Shown here piece after piece: positions 11,930 to 24,461 of a stretch of DNA of 64,000 bases. The stretch lies in contig OZ024934.1 of assembly GCA_964017235.1 (NCBI GenBank), positions 81,062,706 to 81,126,705 on the forward strand. Reading direction: 5' to 3'. The DNA comes from Sabellastarte sp. h YS-2021. Taxonomy: Eukaryota; Annelida; Polychaeta; Sabellida; Sabellidae. A program made the position numbers and the translations under genes. The notes under the pieces are model-generated. The model was not told the origin of the DNA. It worked only from the letters and a program-made list of their open reading frames with translations, and did no database searches. Every line of letters begins with the position of its first letter. Position 1 is the stretch's first letter.

Positions 11930-12165
11930 CCACAGTGGCGCAGTGGTAACACACTCGCCTCCCATCTCTAAGGTTGGAGGTTCAAACCCTGGACATTATT
12001 TCGGAAAGTTGGAAAATGTTTACCAATGGTCGGCAGTTTACAGTACAGAACCTTGACCAACTGTATGTACTGGTTTCCTTTGCCCATAAAACTACCCATC
12101 GTGATATGACCAAAACAGTGTTGAAAGCAATGTAAAACCCAAATAAATAAAATTAAATTGACACT
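11930..12165 (+). mobile_element. tRNA-derived SINE, family A
   Basis: The A box TGGCGCAGTGGTAACAC and B box GGTTCAAACCC are spaced as in a tRNA. They are followed by a body with CAGAACCTTGACCAACTGTA and an AAATAAATAAAATTAAA tail. Relatives lie at 31321-31550 and 47239-47955. Confidence 0.92.
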
Positions 12166-12309
12166 AAATATGGCTGGAATAAGTAATCCTTTTTGAACTG
12201 TTTAACATATAATAAATTAGGTCTGTTAAAAGACCATTTCAGATCTTGGGAAATGCTAAAGTATTAATTGGAGTTCAAAATCAACAAAAGAGTCCTCTTC
12301 AGTTTTCTT

Positions 12310-12440
12310 AATGTTAACAGCGAGTTTGACATCTAATCACATGCTGTTACCTCCAAGTGAGTTCGACTCTCCCAAGTGGCAAATGCTGAGGACCTGTCTC
12401 AATATGATCCAGGCTAATGAATTGAATATAAAACACCATC
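12310..12440 (+). mobile_element. tRNA-derived SINE, family B, truncated
   Basis: GAGTTCGACTCTCCCAAGTGG (B-box region), GAGGACCTGTCTCAATATGA and a degenerate AAAACACC tail match the copy at 53008. Confidence 0.8.
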
Positions 12441-12828
12441 TTTGAACTTTCCTAATATTTACACAAAACTCAGCATAAAGTTATCGGTTTGTATTAAGTT
12501 TCAAAGCAAAGGGTCTCGTTTTTTTCCCCATTGTGCCTTTAACAGCTATTGTTTTCAACTTATCACCCATTGTGTCTGGTGGTTTACTAAGTTTACTCAT
12601 TAATACTGTCATCTTGTTATTGCATTGTGTTATGATGCTTTATTCTTACATACTCTCTCTCAAATGTTATTTTTGATGCACCTTTAGATAACGTATACTG
12701 GCTGAAGTGTCCGCATCTTTGTAGTGTTTCATCTCTTGTATAATGCAATGTGTCAAACGTAATTTCTCCAGGCTGTGGGGTAAGGGCATGTCTCATAACA
12801 GCATTTGCGGAAGCCGTGGTATTAAGTA

Positions 12829-12990
12829 GAGGTCCTCGGTGGCCATATGGTTTGCTAGATTGACGTCTAATCACACTGATTATCACAGATTGTATCCTGT
12901 GTGTGGGTTTGACTCCCACAAGTGACTATACTGGGGTCACCTGTCCCAATATTAACCAGGCTGTTGAATGGAACTTAAACCCTAACTTGG
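12829..12990 (+). mobile_element. tRNA-derived SINE, family B, diverged
   Basis: AGAGGTCCTCGGTGGCC, TGGGTTTGACTCCCACAAGTG, CACCTGTCCCAATATT and GGCTGTTGAATGGAAC follow the family B order. The overlapping minus-strand frame is therefore not a gene. Confidence 0.82.
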
Positions 12991-14925
12991 AACCTGTAAA
13001 CCTTTGTGATATTGTACTTATTTCCTAATTTTGTAATCTGAATAATTCAATACTGTCTCGATGTAAGTATTTCCCTAAATCTTTCAGCACTAATATACTT
13101 ACATGACCTTGAATATGCAAATTCTATTATCTTATCAGGTCATCACAGTTGATCAAAACCCAAACTACAGTCTCTTTTACTTTATCTACAGTTAAGATTA
13201 ATAGCTTAATTCAGCCTTTGCAAGGTAATTTCAGTGTTTCAGTTTTTAGTGTTATCAGTAATACGTTCTATTTGTTGTTAATTGAGTGTCATATAATTGT
13301 GTAAAAGTGATAAACTACACTATTTGATAATGGGGAGTGTCGTGTAAATATTGGCTGAGGATCTGTGTAAATAAATTGTCCATATACTCTCCATTATTAT
13401 GGCACAAATACAACCCACATAGCCTTACTTCAAATAGATTTACCAGATGCATTGAAAGCTGACAAAATAAGGGAAACTATGTCAGTACAATTTAATTGGG
13501 AAAAACCAATTTCTTTCCAATAAAATGATACCAAATACAACTAGATATAATATTTGGACAATATCTAATTTTCGTATTATTTTCTTCATTTACTTGAGTT
13601 GAACTCGAGTTCAACGTGAGTTCAACTCATTTCAGCAAGTGATGTTCAATCTGTAGAAATTGCTGATGATACCAGTACTGCTCATTTCTGCTCTCCCAAA
13701 TTTGTATTTCCCCACCATTTTATACCTCTTCTGTGTTATGAATCTTGTGTTATCTAATCAAAATATAACTCTGACAGCATGATGTCAAAATAAAGCTGCA
13801 CTGCATGTGTCCAAAATTCAGTTAAATAATAATTAGTTGGAATTTCAAAAATATTTTCAATGAATAAATTTTGAATTGTGGGTGCAAAAATATTTGAAAG
13901 TCTATAGAAAAATATAAATTATCAATTCAGTATATCAGTATTAAGGAAGAGCTCACTTATCGACAAAATCTACTAATATGAGCTTCCTGAATTTCACTAT
14001 CAAGACTGAGACTTTATTTTGATATTGTTTCTAGTACCTCATTGGACATTATTTTTCAAAATATTAGTGTAGTATTTTTAAATACTCTATATTTGGCTAA
14101 TCAGTATCCACCATGATTGAAGATTTAATTTTTTAGAGAAATTGAAAGAAATTTCAGTACATGTATACCATGTGACATTGTCTCAAATTTATGATCACAT
14201 TTTGTTAAATATGTTAAATATTTTTGACAAGTAAGGTACTAGTAGCAATCAAACAGTGGTATTTATTACCATCTTAAACAAGATTTCAGTCCAACCCCAA
14301 AACTGTAATATAATGGAATGGCAGAAGAGCTCCTGACTTTTATCTTATATAGTTGTTCTGAAGTTTAATTGAACCTGAGTTCATATTACATTAGACGAAA
14401 TAACATTGAGGTATCTGCATATAGTACTGAGATGCCTTCACCAGCATTAATAGCAATCCAGGAGTACATAGCAATCTACTTACTCACCAAATCCACAACA
14501 ACAACATGTGCTTTCTATTTTTTTGCTCTTAGAGAAAATACATAAGACTATGGTGCTCGCTTGTACACCCACACACGTACATACACATGCATACTGGAGT
14601 AACTCAAGATCTTATTGCTTCCCTCAGTATTTTTTATATATATAAACAGACCAGATGGGGAAGATATACATCAGCCAACCATGGCATATTGTTTAGGAGT
14701 GATTCAGTTGAAAGAATAGCTCAGTAATCACCCAAGCATTTGCCTTTTAAAATGTATTACAGTAGACTTTGTACAACTAGATACAACCAATATTCACAGG
14801 ATTTGTTCTCACTATACCTAACTTCTACTTACACCTACAGTATATACTACAATATAATTGCTGGTATTCTGGACATTAAAACTGTTTCCATTTGCACCTT
14901 AATTTCACTAAGACTGGTTCTACTT
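12991..14925. other. AT-rich stretch; one short palindrome
   Basis: No gene is recognised. GAGTTGAACTCGAGTTCAAC near 13598, followed by another GAGTTCAACTC, forms a compact palindrome of unknown role. Confidence 0.6.
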
Positions 14926-15080
14926 AGAGAAAGTAATCTAAAATTTGCCACCTCTAAAACCTTAATTAATTCTATGATGAAAATGATGCTTTGTCTTAAA
15001 CTTGGTATGTTTCACTTCAAAAAGCCTTGATTTACTGCATGTTCAACAAATTTCATCTCAATTCATTATTTTTCATCTCA
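14926..15080 (-). mobile_element. Partial TA-type MITE (relative of 29207-29435)
   Basis: GTAATCTAAAATTTGCCACC followed by TCTAAAACCTTAATTAATT is the reverse complement of the right half of the intact element at 29.2-29.4 kb, with the opposite end missing. Confidence 0.75.
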
Positions 15081-16080
15081 ATTGATCTACTTAAAATCCT
15101 TCCATATTTTTTTAAGAATGATAACTTGGCTTAATTTGATGATGCATGTATTTTGTTGTGATCCTCTTATGAATTAAAAAAAAATATGTTTTTGTATTTG
15201 CAGTAAAGTATTTTATTATTATTATTATTTTATTATAAGTTATTATTAACACTTTATATTATTGAACTAGATGAAAACTAGATTGAAAAATGTGATATTA
15301 CTAAACAATTTAATGCATAGGCTTATGTATATTTGTAAATAATATCCACTCAAATATTATATAATATACTGTAAATTAAACCCTGTGGGCCTATACATTA
15401 AAGTGAGTTTCTATTTTTATTTTGTGTAGTTGTAAACACATTAATATACAAAACCTCCATGCTATTTAAGTAGCTGTTTCCATAGCACAGACTCCCTATT
15501 TATGTTTGCTGATTGCAGATGTAAATTGCATCTCTTTTGCGGATTTTATTTGCTTATTTTCCATTTAACCGAAATTGACTGATACAGTTCACTGGCTAAC
15601 AATTTTGATCTTTGATTTTCCCTTGATGTGACGACACATTCAGCAGACATAAGTCCCAAGTTATTTAGCTAATAGGCAAATATCAAATACCGTAAATGAC
15701 CCATTTAGCGCATCCGCCCTTATAACCGCACCCTATCTCTTTTTCGCGGCAATATCGTCGGTGACAGTGCACAATATCCACATAGTTTTTATATATTGTA
15801 TGTATTTTTACTTAATAAATTGACATTTTTGTCATGGATTTTGAGTTTGTATATATCTACTGCCATATTTACAGGAAGTGGGTATTTTTAGTAGATTCTA
15901 AATGTCGGAACACCGTTATTCTTACCGGATTGACCTATACTTCATCCCGGAAAGTGTTTCATGATGGATACGCTAAAAGGGGAACTTATTTTCCCACCAA
16001 GCAAGTTCCAGTCAGTGTATAATAGAAAAACTTACTGCATGATGTATATAAAAAAAATATATATATATAACAAATGATGG
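15081..16080. other. AT-rich stretch with ATT microsatellite
   Basis: An ATT trinucleotide run lies at about 15216-15236. A phrase at 15691-15730 (CCGTAAATGACCCATTTAGC) looks like the end of an interspersed repeat. No gene is recognised. Confidence 0.55.
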
Positions 16081-16520
16081 CAATATTATGTGGGCATATA
16101 GCATGAGTACTACATTGTTCATCCCAATGAGGGAAATTTTAATTTTATTAATCACCACTTTGAATGTATAATTAGTAAAATATATTCATCTCAAAAGAAA
16201 GAGTACAAAAAAGCTGTAATTTCTCTGCCATTTCTGCATTGAAATACAAGCAGATGCTCTCTAAAAAGAACCTTTGTGATATGTAAAAACACATAGGTAG
16301 ATAACACAGTTTCAGAAATAATAACTAAAAGTTGGCACCACTTCACAAATTTGTAACACAAATTATGTATAGTTATTGACTCTGGAAATATAAAAAAATA
16401 TGCCCCAGTCTGTATGTCCCCCCCCACCCCCCCCCCCCCCCCACCCCCCACCACCACCACCACCACCACCACCACCACCATTCAGGCCAGATACAGCTTG
16501 TGGTTGATAATAAAATTATA
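16081..16520 (+). mobile_element. MITE-like element with expanded poly-C/(CCA)n
   Basis: TTTTATTAATCACCACTTTG near 16142 is inverted relative to TTGTGGTTGATAATAAAATT at 16499, like the paired ends of the element at 30470-30975. Inside is a poly-C run followed by about 11 CCA repeats (16418-16480). The Val/Gly and Trp runs on the minus strand are artefacts. Confidence 0.6.
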
Positions 16521-17270
16521 TATGTGTGTTTGCATGAAAATCTTCCAACTTCGGACATAGGTAAAAGAATTGTAAAAATTTGTTGGGTAAATAAGGAAGT
16601 TATGGTTTAAAAACAAATCCTGATGAAGAAATTTAGCTTTTTTTTCTGATATATGTTACAAGATCTTGCATTCAGTATCTGATATGTGAAAATAATGATA
16701 TTTCACATTGATATCAACAAGTGGTACATCCATTGTCAGTGCAATGGGACGTTGGAAACACTCACTTAGTCTGAGGCATGTGGGTGTGGATAATGAAGTT
16801 CGCCATTTAATAAGATATAGCAAAACATATTTTGAACAGATGGTCTACTCTATCATAATACTGTATATTCATACATAGAGATTATGTGCTTTAAGCTTGA
16901 TTGTGGTTTCTTGTCTGAAATCCTGCTTAGTATTTTTTCCATTGTCTTAATGGTACTATCAATTAATCAATATTAACTACATGTGTTATCGTTTCTTAAT
17001 TAGAAATGCAAATACTGTTTGGTGTCAGCCAGTTACTGAACAATAAAAAAAATCACAAACATTAAGAGTGTAAATGTAAGATCTGATGTGTGACTTCACT
17101 GACTTGAAGTTAGTAAAATATATAATTACCGGAAAATTAAATCAACTTATGTCAGTTATCCTGAGTACTATTTTCAACATGTACTATATTTGAAATTACT
17201 GGTAATGTAATTCAATTAATCGTGTCACTTATATTTAAAAGCAGTGCAGAATATCTTTTGTTTTTAATTA
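16521..17270. other. AT-rich stretch, nothing recognised
   Basis: No exon, SINE or inverted-repeat element was seen. Confidence 0.6.
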
Positions 17271-19313
17271 AGCGTCCCTGAAAGGGCGCTTATTTGTTTT
17301 CGCCTCAGTTTCCTCGCCGCCGCCGCCGCATTATGGTCTCCCTTGAATATCTCCCTTACTATTGGAAGGTTTCAAACCATATTTGGCAGTTATATACCTT
17401 AGGCGTGGGAAAATTTTTCTGCATGCTTAAATTTGACCTTTGACCTTTATGAAGGTCACATGATCAAAAACAATTTTTTTGAAGTACACCTCCCCCCGTC
17501 ATCGCAGTTCAGGAAAAACTACTTGCTACACAGCCTTATAATTTGACACACCTGTTCATACTATCGAAAACGTGAGCTGATTAGATTTTGGGAGCAATCC
17601 CTTGAAAAATGTCTCATTTATGAGTGATTTTCTGACACCTTCCCATCTGAAAGCCTTAAATTTAGGTCAACCCCCTATTATCTTCTTAAGTATTGCATTT
17701 AGAGCCATAAAATGTACTGGGAGGTAATAGGAAACCATTTGTGGAGCGTCTAAATATCTATTCAGTTTTACCCCACGCCCCCCCCCCCCCCTATAGGTCA
17801 AACTGGGGTCATAAAATAGCTGATTTTGAGTTTTGCCTTATATCTTTCTTATTGTTGCTTTTATAGCTTCAGAATGTATTAAGAGGTATTGGGAAAGCAT
17901 ATGTGGAGAATCTAAATAGCCGGTCAGTTTTATCCCCCGACCCCCCCCCCCCCCTATGGGTCAAACTGGGGAAATAAAATAACTGATTTTGAGTCTTTGC
18001 CTTATATCTCCTTTATTGTTGCTTTTATAGCTTCAGAATGTATTAAGAGGTATTGGGAAAGCATATGTGGAGAGTCTAAATAGCCAGTCAGTTTTACCCC
18101 AGCCCCCCCTTATGGGTCAAACTGGGGTCATATTATAAAATAGCTGATTTTGAGTTTTTGCCTTATATCTCCTGTATTGTTGCTTTTATAGCTTCAGAAT
18201 GTATTAAGAGGTATTAGGAAAGCATATGTGGAGAATCTAAATACTGAGTAAATAGCCAGTCAGTTTTATCCCCCGACCCCCCCCTTATGGGTCAAACTGG
18301 GGTCATAAAATAGTTGCTTTGGAGTTTTGCCTTATATCTCCTTTATTGTTGCTTTTATACCTTCAGAATGTATTAAGAGGTATTGGGAAAGCATATGTGG
18401 AGAGTCTAAATAGCCGGTCAGTTTTACACCCGACCGACCCCACCCCCCCCCCCCCCCCCCACCCCCCTTATGGGCCAAACTGGGGTCATAAATAGCTGCT
18501 TTGGAGTTTTTGCCTTATATCTCTTTTATTGTTGCTTTTATAGCTTCAGAATGTATTAAGAGGTATTAGGAAAGCATATGTGGAGAATCTAAATAGCCAG
18601 TCAGTTTTATCCCCCGACCCCCCCTTATGGGTCAAACTGGGGTCATAAAATAGTTGCTTTGGAGTTTTGCTTTATATCTCCTTTATTGTTGCTTTTATAC
18701 CTTCAGAATGTATTAAGAGGTATTGGGAAAGCATATGTGGAGAGTCTAAATAGCCGGTCAATTTTACCCCCCGACCCCCCTTATGGGCCAAACTGGGGTC
18801 ATAAATAGCTGCTTTGGAGTTTTTGCCTTATGTCTCTTTTATTGTTGCTTTTATAGCTTCAGAATGTATTAAGAGGTATTAGGAAAGCATATGTGGAGAA
18901 TCTAAATAGCCAGTCAGTTTTATTCCCCGACCCCCCCTTATGGGTCAAACTGGGGTCATAAAATAGTTGCTTTGGAGTTTTGCCTTATATCTCCTTTATT
19001 GTTGCTTTTATACCTTCAGAATGTATTTAGAGGTATTGGGAAAGCATATGTGGAGAGTCTGAATAGCCGGTCAGTTTTACCCCCTGACCCCTCCCTTATG
19101 GGCCAAACTGGGGTCATAAATAGCTGCTTTGGAGGTTTTGCCTTATATCTCCTTTATCGTTGCTTTTATAGCTTCAGAATGTATTAAGAGGTATTGGGAA
19201 AGCATACGGCGCAGCTTTGTGCATTCTTAGCTTTACAGCATGCTTATTAAAACCACAAAGCATTTTAAACTTTCAGGGATGCTTCGCTTTTGTTAGCAAA
19301 AGCATTCCTCTAG
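17271..19313 (+). mobile_element. Helitron-like element with ~155-bp satellite core
   Basis: The 5' end folds as AAGCG-t-CCCT / AGGG-CGCTT around 17270-17292, followed by a CCG run at 17319-17331. The core holds about nine ~155-bp units with TTATTGTTGCTTTTATAGC and CAGAATGTATTAAGAGG, each ending in a variable poly-C tract. The 3' end is a perfect hairpin, GCTTTTG-TTAG-CAAAAGC at 19286-19303, six bases, then CTAG at 19310-19313 followed by T. The architecture matches the 6565-7724 element although the core differs. No coding frame is present. Confidence 0.8.
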
Positions 19314-20967
19314 TTTTTTGGTGGTGCCGTACATTTGTTAAATAAACGTTATTCCATATGTTAAAATAGTTGGTTTTAAACCCCTCACTGTATGGAGTCA
19401 AGATAATGAGTTTAATAACCACTCGTCACATGGTCCTCTAGTGTAAACGTAAAGGCTCGAGACATTAAGCTGACAATGAAATAAGCATGTCAAAGGATAA
19501 ATAGAAATTTTTCACTCTGTCTTAATATAAAAGGCATGTCACTGTACTTTTGTAAAAAAAAACCCACATATTTAAAATAGATTGAAATCACACAGAATTG
19601 TAAAATGATTCATTGCATAAATATTTGGACTTGGTCACCTCTATGTCTCAGGTTAACAAAGTGGCTTGATGTATCATGGAAAATAAATGGTTTCTGTGGA
19701 AATGAACAACTTTAAATGTGATGATAAATACCATTGACAGACGAAAATTACAATTGTACAAACACATTTATTTAGAAGTCATCTTGAGCTATCTTTCATT
19801 ACAAGATACACAAGTAAAGTACAGTTGTTGACAGGTACTCTAAATGCCATCCAGTGTATAGGTGTGGTTAATACAGAAATATTACAGATATTGAAGCAAT
19901 ATCAAATGTCATACAAAATAAAATAATGAAATTGATCGTCTACATGATGAATGAGAATTGATAACAGTCTGCTGATTCCTGAGTCACAACAATATTTAAA
20001 GGAATAAATGTCTTTTCTTTTCAGCATAATTTTTTCCAAAGAAACATCAGCCAAGTCACATGGACATATAATCCAACTGATTATATAATTGATTAGACTA
20101 AGTCTTGTTCATAATATATTTTTGTATATTTTGAAATTAAAGTCAAGGGCTATAGATATAACTTCTGATAAAATACTTTGTCAAGGTCCTGTGGAACTGT
20201 GATTTTATCATGTTTGAAACAATCCATTGGATGTGTACAATCAATTGGTCACAGCTCCCCATTTACTGGCATACATGATATGCTTCAAATTCCTCTGTAA
20301 AAATGTGTATTTTGTTTCTTTTGTATATTTCCTCAACAGTTTTTTGCATAGATTTACTGGAAAAGTAGAAATGTGTACTGTTGATAGCTTGAAGTTGATA
20401 GAACAGATGTCTTAATTTTGTTTAAGGTATCATATGTTTACAATTCTTTTTGGCCTCCGTGCAACTGGACAATCCTGTCTCATGAACAGTCAGAAGCTTG
20501 AGGATGCTTTCAATCTCAAAAGTAGTATAAATATAACAAGATTTCCTACTTGTATTACATTGACAATTTTTTTTCTTGCTGAACTTTATAATGTTTAGAA
20601 ATACCATTTTACAGTTTTATATGTATTAGTTCCATTGATAAAATGTGGTGATGAAATGCATTGATAAAATGCACATGTTTACAAAAAGATGGATTGATAA
20701 ATTACACCCAGTATGTATACTGAAGTCTTTGCATCTGATTCAAATTGAATGTAACTTACATATTGACCCAAAATTCTTTTTGGAAATGTTATATAAGTTT
20801 TACTTAAAAAAGCTCGCAACAATAAATAAAGTAAATTATGGGTATCAAGGATTTTGCTTTTTGTCATTTTTAGGTTTACAACAAAGAACCATAAATAAGG
20901 GTGTTGTTATGTCAATTTTTATGTCATCATATGACTTTTAAGAAATTTGTCGCTTTATATTTTCCAG
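19314..20967. other. VCL: Vinculin intron, 5' side of first visible exon
   Basis: The sequence is AT-rich. No upstream coding exon and no convincing element was found. If the gene has a standard 5' end, this intron extends left to at least the window start. Confidence 0.6.
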
Positions 20968-21113
20968 GTATATTACAAGGAACCTCAGCACTCTTACTGG
21001 CCTTTGATGAGTCAGAAGTGAGGAAGATCATCCGGATCTGTAAGAATGTACTGGAATATCTGGCCATTACTGAGGTGGTGGAGACCATGGAAGATCTAGT
21101 CACATTTGTCAAA
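20968..21113 (+). CDS. VCL: Vinculin exon 1 of window (D1 domain)
   Basis: The acceptor is tttccag at 20961-20967 and the donor is gtgagg at 21114. The exon enters in phase 1 (its first two bases complete a Gly codon) and leaves in phase 0, encoding 48 whole codons. The product begins [20 protein letters not shown] and continues [20 protein letters not shown]. It aligns almost residue for residue with vertebrate vinculin from Gly114, in the first helical bundles of head domain D1, which receives the talin vinculin-binding-site helix. The conserved [12 protein letters not shown] block makes this one of the clearest exons. No upstream coding exon was found in the preceding 20.9 kb. Confidence 0.96.
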
Positions 21114-21547
21114 GTGAGGATTGATTGAGTGATTTGGTTTATTCATTGATTTGATGTATAGCTGTATAACCCTTTAAAAATTAAGGTCCCTATATGGCAG
21201 ATTTTTGGCAGTTTTGAGTGGTCATTTATTTGCAATTTCAGAACTGTTTTAATATTGTGACTCCCAAACCTTAAGTTTGCCATAACTAGATTAAAATCCT
21301 TTGGATATTAGAGGGTATAGCTACACAGAGTCTGCTGTTTACTAAGAAAGGATGGCACCACCAGCCAAACTGGGAATTTGAATACAGTATTTGGAATTCT
21401 AAATACACTTTTGGAATTCTAAATAAATATTCATAATTCCTAATAGTACTTCTGGAATTCCAAAGACTATTTGAAGTATTGAATTGGAATGGCAGTTCCA
21501 GGTTTTTGTAGTCTTTACTCGATAGCATGAGTTTATTTGTTATTCAG

Positions 21548-21710
21548 AACCTGAGTCCAATCCTGACACAGATGACCAAACAGGTGGATGGTAGAGAGAA
21601 AGAACTGACCCATCAGGTCCACAGAGAGTGGCTCCAGGCGGCACTGGAACAGGTGAAACAGTTCACACCCGTACTCATCTCAGGAATAAAGATCTTCATC
21701 ACGTCCAAAG
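21548..21710 (+). CDS. VCL: Vinculin exon 2 of window (D1 domain)
   Basis: The acceptor is ttattcag and the donor is gtaagc at 21711; phases are 0 in and 1 out. The product contains LSPILTQMTKQVDGREKELT and LEQVKQFTPVLISGIKIFIT, matching the second half of vinculin D1 (vertebrate MTKMAKMIDERQQELTHQ and LLPVLISAMKIFVTTK). The last 63 coding bases and the donor are the founder unit of a tandem array that fills the next 1.7 kb of intron. Only the first donor keeps the frame: reading on through it meets a stop within about 30 bases. Confidence 0.96.
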
Positions 21711-23460
21711 GTAAGCTACATCTGTGTAACAGGTGAAACAGTTCACACCAGTACTCATCTCAGGAATAAAGATCTTCATCACGTCCAAAGGTAAGCTACA
21801 TCTAGATATCTGTGTAACAGGTGAAACAGTTCACACCCGTACTCATCTTAGGAATAAAGATCTTCATCATGTCCAAAGGTAAGCTACATCTGTGTAACAG
21901 GTGAAACAGTTCACACCCGTACTCATCTCAGGAATAAAGATCTTCATCACGTCCAAAGGTAAGCTACATCTGTGTAACAGGTGAAACAGTTCACTCCAGT
22001 ACTCATCTCAGGAATAAAGATCTTCATCACGTCCAAAGGTAAGCTACATCTGTGTAACAGGTGAAACAGTTCACACTCGTACTCATCTCAGGAATAAAGA
22101 TCTTCATCACGTCCAAAGGTAAGCTACATCTGTGTAACAGGTGAAACAGTTCACACCAGTACTCATCTCAGGAGTAAAGATCTTCATCACGTCCAAAGGT
22201 AAGCTACATCTGTGTAACAGGTGAAACAGTTCACACCAGTACTCATCTCAGGAGTAAAGATCTTCATCACGTCCAAAGGTAAGCCACACCTGTGTAACAG
22301 GTGAAACAGTTCACACCCGTACTCATCTCAGGAATAAAGATCTTCATCATGTCCAAAGGTAAGCTACATCTGTGTAACAGGTGAAACAGTTCACACCCAT
22401 ACTCATCTCAGGAATAAAGATCTTCATCACGTCCAAAGGTAAGCTATATATGTGTAACAGGTGAAACAGTTCACACCAGTACTCATCTCAGGAATAAAGA
22501 TCTTCATCACGTCCAAAGGTAAGCTACATCTGTGTAACAGGTGAAACAGTTCACACTCGTACTCATCTCAGGAATAAAGATCTTCATCACGTCCAAAGGT
22601 TAGCTACATCTGTGTAACAGGTGAAACAGTTCACACCAGTACTCATCTCAGGAGTAAAGATCTTCATCACGTCCAAAGGTAAGCTACATCTGTGTAACAG
22701 GTGAAACAGTTCACACCCATACTCATCTCAGGAATAAAGATCTTCATCACATCCAAAGGTTAGCTACACCTGTGCAACAGATGAAACAATGCACACCTTT
22801 ACTCATCTCAGGAATAAAGGTCTTCATCATGACCAAAAGTAAGCCACACATGTGTAATAGGTGAAAGAATTCACACTTGTACTCGTCTAAGAAATAAAGG
22901 TCTTCGTCACATCAAAAAGCAAGCCACATCTATGCAACAGGTGAAAAAATTCACACCTGCACTCATCTCAGGATTAAAGCTCTTCATCACGTCAGAGGTT
23001 AGCCATACCTGTGTAACAGGTAAAAAAAAGTTCACATCTGTACCTATCTCAGGATAAAAGCTCTTTATCACATCCAGAGGTAAGCGACACCTGTGCAACA
23101 GGTGAAAGAGTTCACACATGTACTCATCTCAGAAATATAGATCTTTATTACATCCAAAGGTAGGTTATGGTACATGTTATGAAAAGAACAGGTATACCAG
23201 TTTACACAGATACTCATGTAAGGAACAAATATCTCCCATCATATCAAACTTAGGATATGTTATGTGCTATTTAAGGAGATAAAGGTAAGTTCATATCTGT
23301 ACTTATCTCAGGAATAAACATTTCCATCATTGTATTGTATACCTGTAATCATGTCAGGAATACAAATTTTGGTATGGTATTTTCACAAGGTAGTCATTTC
23401 TGCCAAAATATTTCATTCCTGTGGTCCTCTTAGGAATAAACATCTTAATTACTTCCAGCG
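21648..23460 (+). repeat. 80-bp tandem array made from exon 2 end plus splice donor
   Basis: The unit is 80 bp, with 63 bases of exon 2 followed by the donor and 17 intron bases. Unit starts fall near 21648, 21728, 21816 (one 8-bp insertion), 21896 and then every 80 bp to about 22936. Less regular copies follow near 23015 and 23096, and remnants continue to about 23460. The first ~14 copies are nearly identical and most keep the donor core AAAGGTAAGC. Copies decay with distance from the exon. Minus-strand open frames here are shadows of the repeat. Confidence 0.97.
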
Positions 23461-24306
23461 AACCAGTTAGATACTCCACACCTGTCAGTATAACACAAAC
23501 TAGGTGCCTTACCTAATGTTGAATTTAACTTGTCTACATATTATACAACTTTACAGTATTTGTTAAATTACTTTATTAGGTTTTGCTGTATAAAGGAAAT
23601 CCTTGAGGAAATAATTGCCGGAATAACTCAGACCCTGTGACCAAATATCCTGATTAAACGGCTGATTAGAACAGTGAAAAAACATCTGTATGGAGCGACA
23701 TGTTTGTGGTTCATTTGTTGAACTATTGTTTCATGCTGGAAAATGCATTACTCCACAGCCACTATTACTTTATTTTTCAAGCAGTTACATATTATGTTTA
23801 AGAAAGATTATAAGTTTTAACACAAGACTTAAATCTTCCAACATGTGAATAGTGATTATCAAAATATGAAGTAGTTATAAAGTACAAACATATATGGAAA
23901 ATACTGCCTCCTGACATTAAAAGTGATATTGAAACGAACACTTTTAGAACCAATATTGAAATCCAGGTTGCGGTATTGATCGATATATAATTGCTCCCTT
24001 AATCTATTCAAGTAGAATCTGCAGTAACCACAGGATCCGATTCCAGTTATGTCCAACTTTTACTTATATGTACTATAATACTTATAATATCCTCATGTAT
24101 ATATCAGTTCTATTAAGACCTGGACTTCTGCCGATTCCCCTTTATCTCAGGTGTTAACAGAACTAATATACATGTGCATGACAATATTACAATACTGCAT
24201 TACCTGATGTTTGGAATTCACTCCAGATGCACCAAACTTCCACTTAAACTGGTTCTGCATGTACAGCGTGTATTGTAATGTACATAAAGCTGTATCCATT
24301 TCACAG
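23461..24306. other. VCL: Vinculin intron, unique sequence
   Basis: Nothing is recognised beyond decayed fragments of the exon 2 array at its left edge. Confidence 0.6.
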
Positions 24307-24461
24307 GAAGTCCCGGGGAGCGAGATGCACAAAATAACAGAGATTTTGTGGTTCAGAAGATGTCGAATGAGATTCACGAAATCATCCGTGTGCTTCAACT
24401 CACCACGTATGATGAAGATGAATGGGGGGCTGATGACATCACAGTCATGAAGAAAGCCATG
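24307..24461 (+). CDS. VCL: Vinculin exon 3 of window (end of D1)
   Basis: The acceptor is tttcacag and the donor is gtaacg at 24462; phases are 1 in and 0 out. The product includes [20 protein letters not shown] and TTYDEDEWGADDITVMKKAM. It matches vertebrate vinculin [20 protein letters not shown] and SWDEDAW, near the D1/D2 boundary. The first ten residues (GSPGERDAQN) are the variable loop. The minus-strand open frame over the same interval is a shadow. Confidence 0.96.

Noticed and set aside
12617..12919. 100-aa minus-strand open frame
   Set aside because: Half of it lies across a family B SINE and the rest has no recognisable domain or splice context.
16191..16558. Val/Gly- and Trp-rich minus-strand frames
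   Set aside because: They translate poly-C and (CCA)n simple repeats inside a MITE-like element.
21648..23170. CRISPR-like regular repeat
   Set aside because: Units are contiguous 80-bp tandem copies without unique spacers, in a eukaryotic intron, and derive from the adjacent exon.
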